Source: DASUBV01 sp036501025 (GTDB lineage Bacteria; Actinomycetota; Actinomycetes; Streptosporangiales; Streptosporangiaceae). Taken from it: a DNA stretch of 64,000 bases. Shown piece after piece: positions 16,925-25,256 of the stretch; position 1 is the stretch's first letter, and the number at the start of each line of letters is the position of its first letter. The notes below the pieces were generated by a model. It made no database searches. It was not told where the DNA came from and saw nothing but the letters and a program-made list of their open reading frames with translations. The translations under genes and the position numbers were made by a program. The stretch is from NCBI GenBank assembly GCA_036501025.1, contig DASYBB010000200.1, forward strand, positions 62,001 to 126,000, read 5' to 3'.

Positions 16925-17373
16925 TCCGGCTCGGCTCGCTGGCCGGCTACCCGTTCGAGGGGCCGCGGCTGCTCGGCGGCTGGACCCCGCCGGCCACGGC
17001 GGCGGTCTACGCCGTCATGTACAAGCCCGACCCGGAAGCCAAGCCCGAGCAGTACGCCGTGATCTACGTCGGCCACGCCGACGACCTGACCGCCGTGCGC
17101 TTCCCGTTCCAGCACCCGCGGGCGCACTGCTGGATCAAGCGGGCCGGATCCCGCTGGAAGGTCTACATCGGCACCTACGAGGTGCCCGGCGGCAGCACGG
17201 CTCACCGGGAGCAGATCGCCCGCGAGCTCATGGCCGTCTACCAGCCCCGCTGCAACGAGGAGCGCTACGACCAGGCCTGGAAGGACCACTGGATCGGCGA
17301 CTACACCGCCCCCACCACCGCCCCGCCCGCCCGCCGCGGCCCCGACGGCCGCCCCTCCGCGAGTACGGGCTGA
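16921..17373 (+). CDS. GIY-YIG-like domain protein
   Basis: A 150-residue protein whose layout fits a GIY-YIG nuclease fold: AVYAVMYKPD (counterpart of GIY), YAVIYVGHADDLTAVRFP (counterpart of YIG plus following Arg), HCWIKRAG, WKVYIGTYEVPGG, then REQIARELMAVYQPRCN, where Glu and the final Asn fall where the catalytic Glu and Asn are expected. The first glycine of GIY is missing, so activity is uncertain. The C-terminus is Pro/Thr/Ala-rich and disordered. It is coupled to the 92-residue gene. The link to a MoxR-VWA operon is unexplained. Confidence 0.55.
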   Translation: MIRLGSLAGYPFEGPRLLGGWTPPATAAVYAVMYKPDPEAKPEQYAVIYVGHADDLTAVRFPFQHPRAHCWIKRAGSRWKVYIGTYEVPGGSTAHREQIARELMAVYQPRCNEERYDQAWKDHWIGDYTAPTTAPPARRGPDGRPSASTG

Positions 17374-17448
17374 ACGCCCCCGCTGAACCTCTCGCCGTGC
17401 TGATGTCCGCGTCAATTCGGATCATAACGGGCAAGGCGGAAATAAGTG

Positions 17449-17942
17449 ATGGCTGCTCCCAAGCGGCTGGTGGCGGTCGCCATCGCAGCCGGACTGTCCC
17501 TCGCCGCCCTGGCCGGATGCGGCAGCCCGGCGAACACCCCGGCCAGCCTGGCCGCCCGGCCCGCGAAACCGGCCAAGCCCGCGAAGGTCCCGATGACGAC
17601 CGCGTTCGTGAGCACGAACATGAGCATCACGGCCGGCGCGGCCACCAGCGTCCACGTCGATGGCTTCTACGTCTGGCCGGGCGTACGGCTGACGGTGAAC
17701 ATCGGCCAGCAAGTATCCGGCCCGCTGGCCGGCGTGATGACCGAGTTCGGCATCACGACGTCCTTCATCGGCACCGGCGGCCGCCTGTACGCCCGGTATG
17801 ACATGTCGGTGAGTGCTATCCCCTGCTTCTCGTCGACCCGGGCCAGTTCGAGCTGGCCTTCAGCCAGTGGAATCACGTGCCCGTCCCGGTAGCCCCGCCC
17901 CCCGCCGCCATCACCGACATCTATGCGCAAGGATTCTCATGA
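17449..17942 (+). pseudogene. lipoprotein gene with late frameshift
   Basis: The N-terminus is a clear lipoprotein signal (KRLVAVAIAAGLSLAALAGCG, lipobox LAGC, Cys about residue 24) followed by a Pro/Lys/Ala linker and a beta-rich domain (MSITAGAATSVHVDGFYVWPG, LYARYDMS). Near 17815 the frame runs into poor sequence that stops at 17892, while the neighbouring frame carries a natural-looking continuation (ECYPLLLVDPGQFELAFSQW, then HVPVPVAPPPA, ending YAQGFS) to the stop at 17940-17942. One indel would restore about 163 residues. It could be a real frameshift or a base-calling error. The function is unknown; the protein is exported and membrane-anchored. Confidence 0.6.
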
Positions 17943-17990
17943 TCGTGACCGAGATACCGCAGGAGAGCCGGTAATTCGGTCTCGATCATG
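17938..17990. terminator. bidirectional hairpin between lipoprotein gene and the cox operon end
   Basis: CATGATCGTGACCGA (17938-17952) pairs with TCGGTCTCGATCATG (17976-17990), 14 of 15 pairs, with a 23-base loop. It overlaps the stop at 17940 of the restored lipoprotein frame and stands just past the end of the long minus-strand operon. No U-run follows, as is usual in actinobacteria. Confidence 0.6.
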
Positions 17991-18000
17991 GCTGCGGGGC

Positions 18001-18363
18001 TCAGCCGCGGGTGACGAAGCCGACGGCCTCGCCCAGGCGGGACCGGCGGCGGCCGGACGCCGGGCGGGCCACCTCCGGGACGGCCGGAGTCTCGGGCCGC
18101 GGCGTGACGCCGGCGACGATCCCCTCGGCCATCCCGTACAGCAGCGGCAGCGCCCCGGCCACCACGCCGCCGGCGCGGTTGATGTGCTCCACGCCCGGCT
18201 TGATGACCTCGGCGTGGCCCGCGATGGTCCGCACGAGCTCGGCCGACTCCTCCAGGTGGCCCGCGATCCGGGTCAGCAGCGTGCCGACCCAGAACAGGTA
18301 GACCGCCAGGCCGGCGACCAGCAAGACGATGTCACCGACCGTCAGCACGACCAGCAGGGTCAT
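18001..18363 (-). CDS. small single-pass membrane protein, last gene of CO dehydrogenase operon 1
   Basis: A 120-residue protein: one N-terminal TM helix (about 5-28, LVVLTVGDIVLLVAGLAVYL), then amphipathic helices (TRIAGHLEESAELVRTIAGH, KPGVEHINRAGGVVAGALPL) and a basic C-terminus. No known domain was recognised. It is the fifth of five consecutive genes of the same design. Its ATG overlaps the stop of the preceding gene (ATGA). The position after coxG suggests a role at the membrane for CO dehydrogenase, which is an inference from context only. Confidence 0.7.
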   Translation of the reverse strand: MTLLVVLTVGDIVLLVAGLAVYLFWVGTLLTRIAGHLEESAELVRTIAGHAEVIKPGVEHINRAGGVVAGALPLLYGMAEGIVAGVTPRPETPAVPEVARPASGRRRSRLGEAVGFVTRG

Positions 18364-18650
18364 GTCCGTACCTTTCCGAGCACGCGGCCAAGGAACAGGT
18401 GGTGCTGGAGGCCCTCGGCGAGGACCGCCTCCACCCCGCCGGCCACCTGGGGGATGAGCTCCGCGTCGGCCGTGTTCTCGGCAGCCGCCTTCAGGGTGTC
18501 CCGGACCGTGATCACCCGGCGGTCGATGCGCTTCACGAAGTAAATGAGCAGGCTCAGCAGGGCCGCGACCGCGAGCACCACCACGAAGCCGACGATGATG
18601 GCGCTCACCCACAGGGTGTGCGTCGTCTGCGACAAGGCCAGCGTGTGCAT
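18360..18650 (-). CDS. small single-pass membrane protein in CO dehydrogenase operon 1
   Basis: A 96-residue protein with one TM helix (about 14-40, VSAIIVGFVVVLAVAALLSL), a basic stop-transfer segment (KRIDRRV) and a helical tail (TVRDTLKAAAENTADAELIP, VEAVLAEGLQ). No recognised family. Overlapping stop-start with its downstream neighbour. It shares layout but little sequence with the other four small proteins. Confidence 0.7.
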   Translation of the reverse strand: MHTLALSQTTHTLWVSAIIVGFVVVLAVAALLSLLIYFVKRIDRRVITVRDTLKAAAENTADAELIPQVAGGVEAVLAEGLQHHLFLGRVLGKVRT

Positions 18651-18652
18651 GG

Positions 18653-18940
18653 CTACCCTCCCAGCCGGGCGCGGCCGCGCTGCAGGCCGCCGATGATGAT
18701 CGTGGCGTGCTCGATGGTGGTGCGCAGCGCCCCGAGCGGCGCGGTGTTGGTGACCGCCTGCTCCAGCGAGTCGTTGATCTTCGGGGCCTCGTTGCCGATC
18801 GAGCGGGCCAGCAGCAGGATCGGCACCACCAGCGCCACGACCACCAAGACGATCACGACGCCGATCGTGTATCCCAGGATCCAGCCGAATGTGCTGGTGG
18901 TGGCCGCGGCGGCGTGCACCGCGCCGGATGCCTCAGTCAT
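18653..18940 (-). CDS. small single-pass membrane protein in CO dehydrogenase operon 1
   Basis: A 95-residue protein: an Ala/Thr-rich N-terminus, one long TM helix (about 20-47, GWILGYTIGVVIVLVVVALV), then a helical tail (SIGNEAPKINDSLEQAVTNT, LRTTIEHATIIIGGL). No known domain. Three bases separate its stop from the next start. Confidence 0.7.
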   Translation of the reverse strand: MTEASGAVHAAAATTSTFGWILGYTIGVVIVLVVVALVVPILLLARSIGNEAPKINDSLEQAVTNTAPLGALRTTIEHATIIIGGLQRGRARLGG

Positions 18941-18978
18941 GCGCGCACCTGTCCCTCCGTAGCGGCCCGGGCCGCGGC

Positions 18979-19206
18979 TCAGACCGTTTCACAGAAGTCC
19001 CTGACCGGCTTCAGGCTGGCGTTCACCGACGTGAGCCGCTCCGGCACCGGGCTGGTCAGCGCCGCGACGGCGGCCACCCCGCCGGTGGTGGCGACGAGCG
19101 TCGCGCGGATCGCCCGCAGGTGGAAGATGACCCGCAGCAGGCCCACCGCGACGACCGCGATGATCAGCGCGGCGACGACTACGGTGAACCAGGCAGCAGC
19201 TGGCAT
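18979..19206 (-). CDS. small single-pass membrane protein in CO dehydrogenase operon 1
   Basis: A 75-residue protein: a TM helix at about 7-28 (FTVVVAALIIAVVAVGLLRV) followed by a mostly helical tail with a single C-terminal-region cysteine (PVRDFCETV). GGGGAAC precedes the ATG. No family recognised. It is one of the five-gene run after coxG. Confidence 0.65.
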   Translation of the reverse strand: MPAAAWFTVVVAALIIAVVAVGLLRVIFHLRAIRATLVATTGGVAAVAALTSPVPERLTSVNASLKPVRDFCETV

Positions 19207-19224
19207 GGCGTTCCCCTTTCCTCG

Positions 19225-19479
19225 TCAGCCGAGAAGCTTCGCGACCGAGCCGGCGTACCGGACCGCGCCCACGGAGACTTCCTTGATGGTCTTGTCGGTC
19301 GTGGCCAGCAGCTCGGGCACGCCGTCGAGCTCGCCGATGAGCGTGACGCCCCCGGCCAGGATCTGGTCGGTCGCGCCGCGGATGCGCTCCAGCGCGGCCA
19401 GCACGCGGTTCAGCAGCGCGATGACCACGGGCAGGATCACGACCAGCAGGATCGCGTTGCCGATCCACCACCACACCAT
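19225..19479 (-). CDS. small single-pass membrane protein in CO dehydrogenase operon 1
   Basis: An 84-residue protein beginning MVWWWIGNAILLVVILPVVI, so the TM helix starts at the N-terminus; the tail is helical (LNRVLAALERIRGATDQILA, TTDKTIKEVSVG). It is the first of the five small genes, 10 bases after coxG. The tail with regularly spaced hydrophobic residues could lie on the membrane or pair with the other four. Confidence 0.65.
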   Translation of the reverse strand: MVWWWIGNAILLVVILPVVIALLNRVLAALERIRGATDQILAGGVTLIGELDGVPELLATTDKTIKEVSVGAVRYAGSVAKLLG

Positions 19480-19489
19480 GACGCTCTCC

Positions 19490-20077
19490 TCAGCTCGCGG
19501 GTGCCCGGTAGGGCAGGAAGAAGCGGCGGAACACGCGGGTCAGGGCCAGCTGCAGCGCCATCAGGCCCAGCTTCAGGCCGCTGGCCGGGCGCGCCGCGGC
19601 CAGCTCGGCGGCCGAGACGCCGCGCTCGGCGGCGTCGATCCGGCGCATCAGGTTGGCCGAGAAGTCCCGCATCAGCACCGCGGTGACGTCGGAGATCATG
19701 CCCCGGCCGTACTGGGCGGCGGCGCCGGACAGCTGCAGGTCCTGGGAGACGGCCACCGTGGTGCCGCCGCGCCCGGACGGCGACAGCCGGGCCGTCACCA
19801 CCATCGAGGCCTGGCCCCGGCCGCGGACCTCCGCGCCGCTGGCGTCGACGACGATCCGCTTGGCCGCGTCGTCGCGCTCGGTGATGTGGGCCTTGCCGGC
19901 GAACTGGAGCTTGACCGGCCCCATCCGCACGGCGACCTGGCCCTCGTACTGATCGTCGCCGAGGTCGCTGGTCAGCTCGGTGCCGGGCAGGCAGGCCGCC
20001 ACCTGCGGGATGTCGTCGAAGAACCGCCAGACCTTGTCGACGGGCTGCGCGACCTCGAACTCGTTGCTGATCAGCAT
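19490..20077 (-). CDS. coxG: CoxG-like SRPBCC protein
   Basis: A 195-residue CoxG. The N-terminal ~145 residues form the SRPBCC lipid-binding fold (ISNEFEVAQPVDKVWRFFDD, VAACLPGTEL, YEGQVAVRMGPVKLQFAGKA). The tail (GLKLGLMALQLALTRVFRR) is an amphipathic or hydrophobic anchor. CoxG is known to attach CO dehydrogenase to the membrane and has been linked to quinone handling, passing electrons towards the respiratory chain. The start ATG lies seven bases inside the upstream coxI end, so the two are translationally coupled. Confidence 0.9.
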   Translation of the reverse strand: MLISNEFEVAQPVDKVWRFFDDIPQVAACLPGTELTSDLGDDQYEGQVAVRMGPVKLQFAGKAHITERDDAAKRIVVDASGAEVRGRGQASMVVTARLSPSGRGGTTVAVSQDLQLSGAAAQYGRGMISDVTAVLMRDFSANLMRRIDAAERGVSAAELAAARPASGLKLGLMALQLALTRVFRRFFLPYRAPAS

Positions 20078-21009
20078 CGCGAATCCTTCAGGTAGACGGC
20101 CGGATCGGCTTCGAAGGACCGGCGGCAGCCGGCCGTGCAGAAGTAGTAGATGGCGCCCGCGTGCTCCAGCGGGTAGCTGGACGGGCTGGCGTCGATGGTC
20201 ATCCCGCACACCGGGTCGGCGGCCCGGTCCGGGACCGGAGCCTGCTGTGCGGCCGCCAGCGCGGCGGTCAGGGCACCGGACGCCCGGACCTGGACCAGCT
20301 CGGCCAGGATGGCCACCGCGATTTCCTGGTGGGTGGTCGGCCCGAGGTCCAGGCCGGCCGGCACCCGGACCTGGTCCAGCTGGTCCTGCGGCACGCCCCG
20401 GTCGGCCAGGTAGCCGAGCACCGCGGCGCCGCGCTTGTGCGAGCCGACCAGTCCCAGGTACGCCGGCCGGGCGGCCACCGCCTGCTCGACGATCTCCTCG
20501 TCGCCGTGGCCCTGGGTCGCGACGACCACCATGGAGCTGGCGCTGGCGGCCGAGGTGGTGAAGTCCTCGCCGGCGATCAGGTCCGCCCGCCAGCCGACCG
20601 CCCGGGCCAGCTCGGCCAGTTTCTGGGCCATCGGCGAGCGGCCCACCACGACCAGGCTGGGCGCGGGGAGGACCGGCTCGATGTAGACCTCCAGGGCGCC
20701 CTCGCTCTGGCACGAGATCGGCACCACGGCCATGCCGTCCGGCACGGCCGCGCCGAACTGGTCCGGGCTGCCCAGCAGGAGCAGCCGGGCCGTGCCGCTG
20801 GCGATCACGTCCCGCGCCTCGCGGATGACGGCCGGCTCGGCACAAGCGCCGCCGATCCAGCCGTGCACGTCCCCCACGGCGGTGATGATCGCCCGCGACC
20901 CCTGCTGGCTGGAAGACGGCCCCTGCCGCCATACCACGGTCGCCAGCGCGAACGGCTCACCGCGCCGGGCCAGGTCGGTGGCCTGCGCCAGCACGTCCCA
21001 GCTGTCCAT
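20071..21009 (-). CDS. XdhC/CoxI-family maturation protein fused to a YHS domain
   Basis: A 312-residue protein. The N-terminal XdhC/CoxI domain (ATVVWRQGPSSSQQGSRAII, GWIGGACAEPAV) and the C-terminal Rossmann part (VVVGRSPMAQKLAELARAVG, YLGLVGSHKRGA, GLDLGPTTHQEIAVAI) are complete. The last ~50 residues are a YHS domain with DPVCGMTID and IYYFCTAGCRRSF, a cysteine-rich metal-binding module. XdhC-type proteins bind molybdenum cofactor and hand the sulfurated form to the large subunit. The fused YHS could carry a metal such as copper for the Mo-Cu site, which is only a suggestion. It starts 11 bases after coxL. Confidence 0.9.
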   Translation of the reverse strand: MDSWDVLAQATDLARRGEPFALATVVWRQGPSSSQQGSRAIITAVGDVHGWIGGACAEPAVIREARDVIASGTARLLLLGSPDQFGAAVPDGMAVVPISCQSEGALEVYIEPVLPAPSLVVVGRSPMAQKLAELARAVGWRADLIAGEDFTTSAASASSMVVVATQGHGDEEIVEQAVAARPAYLGLVGSHKRGAAVLGYLADRGVPQDQLDQVRVPAGLDLGPTTHQEIAVAILAELVQVRASGALTAALAAAQQAPVPDRAADPVCGMTIDASPSSYPLEHAGAIYYFCTAGCRRSFEADPAVYLKDSRC

Positions 21010-21020
21010 GGAGAGCTCCC

Positions 21021-23410
21021 TCAGTCGCCGGTCTTCACGGGCGGGGCGCCCGACACGTCGTGGCCGGTCGTGATGGCCTGCCAGACCCGGTCGGGCAGCA
21101 GCGGCATGTCGACGTTGCGGACCCCGGTGTCCGACAGCGCGTCCATGACCGCGTTGACGAACGCGGCCGGCCCGCCCACGGCCGCGCACTCGCCGATGCC
21201 CTTGGCCCCGATCGGATGGTGCGGGCAGGGCGTCATGATCTCGCTGTGCAGCTCGTACCCCGGGGTCTCCCAGGCGGTGGGGATCAGGTAGTCCATGTAG
21301 TTCGCGCCCACGCAGTTGCCCTCGGCGTCGTAGGTCTGGAACTGCATGTTGGCCATGGCGTAGGCCTCGGTCAGGCCGCCCATGATCTGGCCCTCGACGA
21401 TCATCGGGTTGATCCGGACCCCGCAGTCGTCCACGGCCACCATGTTCAGGACGTCCCACACCCCGGTGGCCGGGTCCACCTCGACGGTGACGAAGTACGC
21501 CGCGAACGGCCAGGTCAGGTTGGGCGGGTCGTAGTAGGAGACGTTCTCCAGGCCGGGTTCCATGCCGTCGGGCATGTTGCTGTAGGCGGCCATGGCGCAT
21601 TCCTGGATGGTCACGCCGCGGTCGGGGGCGCTGCGGACGTAGAACCGGCCCAGCTCCCACTCGACGTCCTCCTCGGACACCTCCAGCAGGTGGGCGGCCA
21701 GCTTGCGGGCCTTGGCCCGCACCTTGCGGGCGGCCATGGCCACCGCCGCCCCGGCGACCGGGGTCGACCGCGAGGCGTAGGTGCCCATGCCGAACGGCGC
21801 GGTGTCGGTGTCGCCCTCCTCGACGACGATGTCCTCGGCCGGGATGCCCAGCTCGTGGGCCACGATCTGGGCCCACGTCGTCTCGTGGCCCTGCCCCTGG
21901 GTCTTGGCCCCGGTGCGGACGATGGCCTTGCCGGTCATGTGCACCCGCAGCTCGGCCGAGTCGAACATCTTGATGCCGAGGATGTCGTACTCGCGGCTGT
22001 TGCCGGCGCCGAGCGGCTCGGTCATGGTGGAGATGCCGAGGCCGAGCAGCCGGCCCTCCTTGCGGGCCGCCTCCTTGCGCGCCTTGAAGTCCTCGTAGCC
22101 CACCGCCTTGAGGCCGACGTCCAGGCACTCGCCGTACTGGCCGGAGTCGGTCAGGAAGCCGAACGGGGTGCGGTGCGGGAAGTCGTCGTCGCGGACGAAG
22201 TTGATCCGCCGGAACTCGGCCTGGTCCATCCCGAGGTCCTCGGCCGCGGCGTGCATCATCCGCTCCTGGAAGAACATGGCCTCGGTGACCCGGAACGAGC
22301 ACCGGTAGGCCACCCCGCCGGGCGCCTTGTTGGTGTACAGGCCGCGGGCCATGATGTGCCCGACCGGCACGTCGTAGGCGGCGAAGGTCGAGTGCATCAG
22401 CCCGATCTTGAACTTGCTGGGCTGCGCGTCGGAGAAGAACGCGCCGTGGTCGGCGTCAGTGCGCATCCGGACGGCCAGGATCTTGCCGTCGCGGCGCAGG
22501 GCCAGCTCGCCGTCCAGATACACATCGCGGGCGAAGCCGGTGGAGATCAGGTTGCCGGTCTTGTCCTCGATCCACTTGACCGGCCGCTCCAGCAGGATCG
22601 AGGCCAGGATCGAGCAGACGTAGCCCGGGTACACCGGGACCTTGTTGCCGAACCCGCCGCCGAGGTCGGGCGAGATGATCCGGATCATGTGCTCGGGCAG
22701 CTCGGCGACCAGCGCGACGGCGGCCCGGACGATGTGCGGGGCCTGCGTCGTCATGTACACGGTGAGCTTGGAGGTGGACCGGTTGAAGTCGGCGATCGAG
22801 CCGCAGCACTCGATCGGCGAGGGGTGCGAGCGCGGGTAGTGCAGCTGCAGCCGGGAGATCACGTCGGCCTGATCGAAGGCCCGGTCGGTGCCCTCGCGGT
22901 CGCCGACCTCCCAGTTGTAGATGACGTTGTCGTGCTGGTTCTCCTTGTCGTCCCGGATCAGCGGGGCGTCCTGCGCCTGCGCCTGGGCCGGGTTGACGAT
23001 CGGCGGCAGCGGCTCGTACTCGACGTCGATGAGCTCGCACGCGTCCTTGGCGATGTAGGGATCGTCGGCGATCACGCAGGCCACTTCCTGGCCCTGGAAC
23101 CGCACCTTGTCGGTGGCCAGCACGGCCTGGGTGTCGTAGGAGAGCGTCGGCATCCAGGCCAGGTTGCGGGTGGCCATCATCTCGCCGGTCAGCACCAGGT
23201 GGACGCCCGGTACCTCCCAGGCCCGGCGGGCGTCGATCGACTTGATCCGGGCGTGGGCCAGCGGGCTGCGCAGGATCTCCATGTGCAGCATGCCGGGCAG
23301 GGTGATGTCGTCGGTGTAGTTGCCCGCGCCGCGGATGAACCGGTTGTCCTCGACCCGCTTGCGGCTCGCGCCGAGCCCGCCGATCTTGATCTCGTCCAGT
23401 GCCTGCGACG

Positions 23411-23414
<4 letters not shown>
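21021..23414 (-). CDS. coxL: aerobic CO dehydrogenase large subunit, form I
   Basis: A 797-residue Mo-binding subunit of the xanthine oxidase family. It carries the form I loop AYRCSFR with Cys372 in the place of the cysteine that bridges copper to molybdenum, the GGGFGNKVP loop, TQGQGHETT and the catalytic Glu742 in GAKGIGE. With CoxM and CoxS it oxidises CO to CO2 and passes electrons out through FeS and FAD. GTG start overlapping the coxS stop (GTGA). All form I signatures are present, so CO oxidation is the best call, although related aldehyde or purine oxidases exist. Confidence 0.93.
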
Positions 23415-23938
<524 letters not shown>

Positions 23939-23939
23939 C

Positions 23940-24830
23940 TCAGGCTGCCCTCTCCGCGTCGGCCGGGCCGGCGGCTGGCGCCGCGGCGGTCAGGATGCGC
24001 ACGACGAACGTGCGCACGATGTGGCGCTTGTACTCCGCGCTGCCGCGGTGATCGGACTTGGGCCGGGCCGCGGCGGCGGCCAGCGTCGCGGCCTCCTCGA
24101 TCACGGCGCCGGTCAGCTGCTGCCCGGTCAGGGCCTGCCCGGCCTCGGTCGCGGCGATGGTGGACCCGCCCACCCCGGTCAGTGCCAGGCCCGCCCGGAT
24201 CACGACCGCGCCGGACAGCTCGAGGGCCACCGCGACCCCGGCCGTGGCGAAGTCGCCGACCCGGCGCTCCAGCTTGAGGTAACCGCCCGCCCGGGTCCCC
24301 TGGGCGGCCGGGATCACGGCCTCGACGGCGATCTCGTCCGGCGCGAGCACGTTCTGGAACGGCCCGGTGACGAAGTCGGCCACCGGGATGGCCCGCCGCC
24401 CGCCCGGCCCCTGCGCGATGACCGAGCCGCCCAGCGCCATGGTCACCGAGGCCCAGTCGCCCTGCGGGTCGGCGTGGCACAGCGAGCCGACCAGGGTGCC
24501 CCGGTTGCGGACCAGCGGGTCGGCGATCAGCGGCGCGGCCGCGGCCATCGTCGGCTGGGTGTCGCGCAGCAGCCCGGACCGCTCCAGCTCGGCGTGCCGG
24601 CACAGGGCGCCGACGTGCAGCGTGCCGTCCGGGTCCTGCCGGTGGTAGGCCAGGTCGGGCACGTTGTTGATGTCGACGATGAGCTCGGGCGAGGCGAAGC
24701 GCAGCTTCATCAGCGGAACCAGGCTCTGGCCGCCCGCCAGCACCTTGGCGTCCTCCCCGCCGTCGCGCAGCAGCGTGAGGGCCTCGCCCAGCGACCGGGG
24801 GGCCTCGTAGCGGAACCGAGACGGATACAT
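23940..24830 (-). CDS. coxM: CO dehydrogenase medium FAD subunit
   Basis: A 296-residue FAD subunit. FAD-binding motifs are AGGQSLVPLMKLR (about 32-44) and the GTLVGSLCHADPQGDW stretch (about 110-126); the C-terminal domain contains GAVVIRAGLALTGVG and EYKRHIVRTF. It accepts electrons from CoxS. The gene order M-S-L is the classic cox order. It follows a 78-residue leading gene on the same strand. Confidence 0.93.
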   Translation of the reverse strand: MYPSRFRYEAPRSLGEALTLLRDGGEDAKVLAGGQSLVPLMKLRFASPELIVDINNVPDLAYHRQDPDGTLHVGALCRHAELERSGLLRDTQPTMAAAAPLIADPLVRNRGTLVGSLCHADPQGDWASVTMALGGSVIAQGPGGRRAIPVADFVTGPFQNVLAPDEIAVEAVIPAAQGTRAGGYLKLERRVGDFATAGVAVALELSGAVVIRAGLALTGVGGSTIAATEAGQALTGQQLTGAVIEEAATLAAAAARPKSDHRGSAEYKRHIVRTFVVRILTAAAPAAGPADAERAA

Positions 24831-24858
24831 CCGACCTCCTTGCCTGCGCCAGCGGGCC

Positions 24859-25095
24859 TTAGTCCCGGGACTCGGGATCGCGGACGGCCACCGGGTAGCT
24901 CTCGTCCACCGGATCGGGGCGCGGCTCCTGATGCGGCGGCCACGGCCCGGATACCGGCTGGCCGGCCACCTTCAGGAAGTCCATCAGTTCCGGCCACGCA
25001 TAGACCGTCGGGCTCTTGCCGGTCTTCGGCGTGTGCTCGACCAGCTCGAACATCCGCGGATTGCCCTGACTATGCCCGTCAGATTCGATGCGCAT
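24859..25095 (-). CDS. small hypothetical protein heading CO dehydrogenase operon 1
   Basis: A 78-residue soluble protein of unknown function, starting MRIESDGHSQGNPRMFELVE, with a Trp-rich middle (YAWPELMDFLKVAGQPVSGP) and an acidic, Pro-rich end. No domain recognised. It ends 28 bases before coxM and is followed by no other promoter-like gap, so it seems to be the first gene of the operon. The 160 bases upstream to the LysR gene hold the presumed operon promoter; no clear -35/-10 pair was found. Confidence 0.55.
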   Translation of the reverse strand: MRIESDGHSQGNPRMFELVEHTPKTGKSPTVYAWPELMDFLKVAGQPVSGPWPPHQEPRPDPVDESYPVAVRDPESRD

Positions 25096-25256
25096 GCGCC
25101 CGCTCCTGCCTGGCGGCGCCACCGGGGCGCCGTCGTACCCGATGGCACTGATAGTTCCCCTGTACCCCAGGGCCCGGCAACGCGCGAATAAGGTGTCGCT
25201 TAACTTGGCCGCCGGGCGCCCTCCGGCGGCCCCCAGAACCGGGCAGAACCGCCCGT

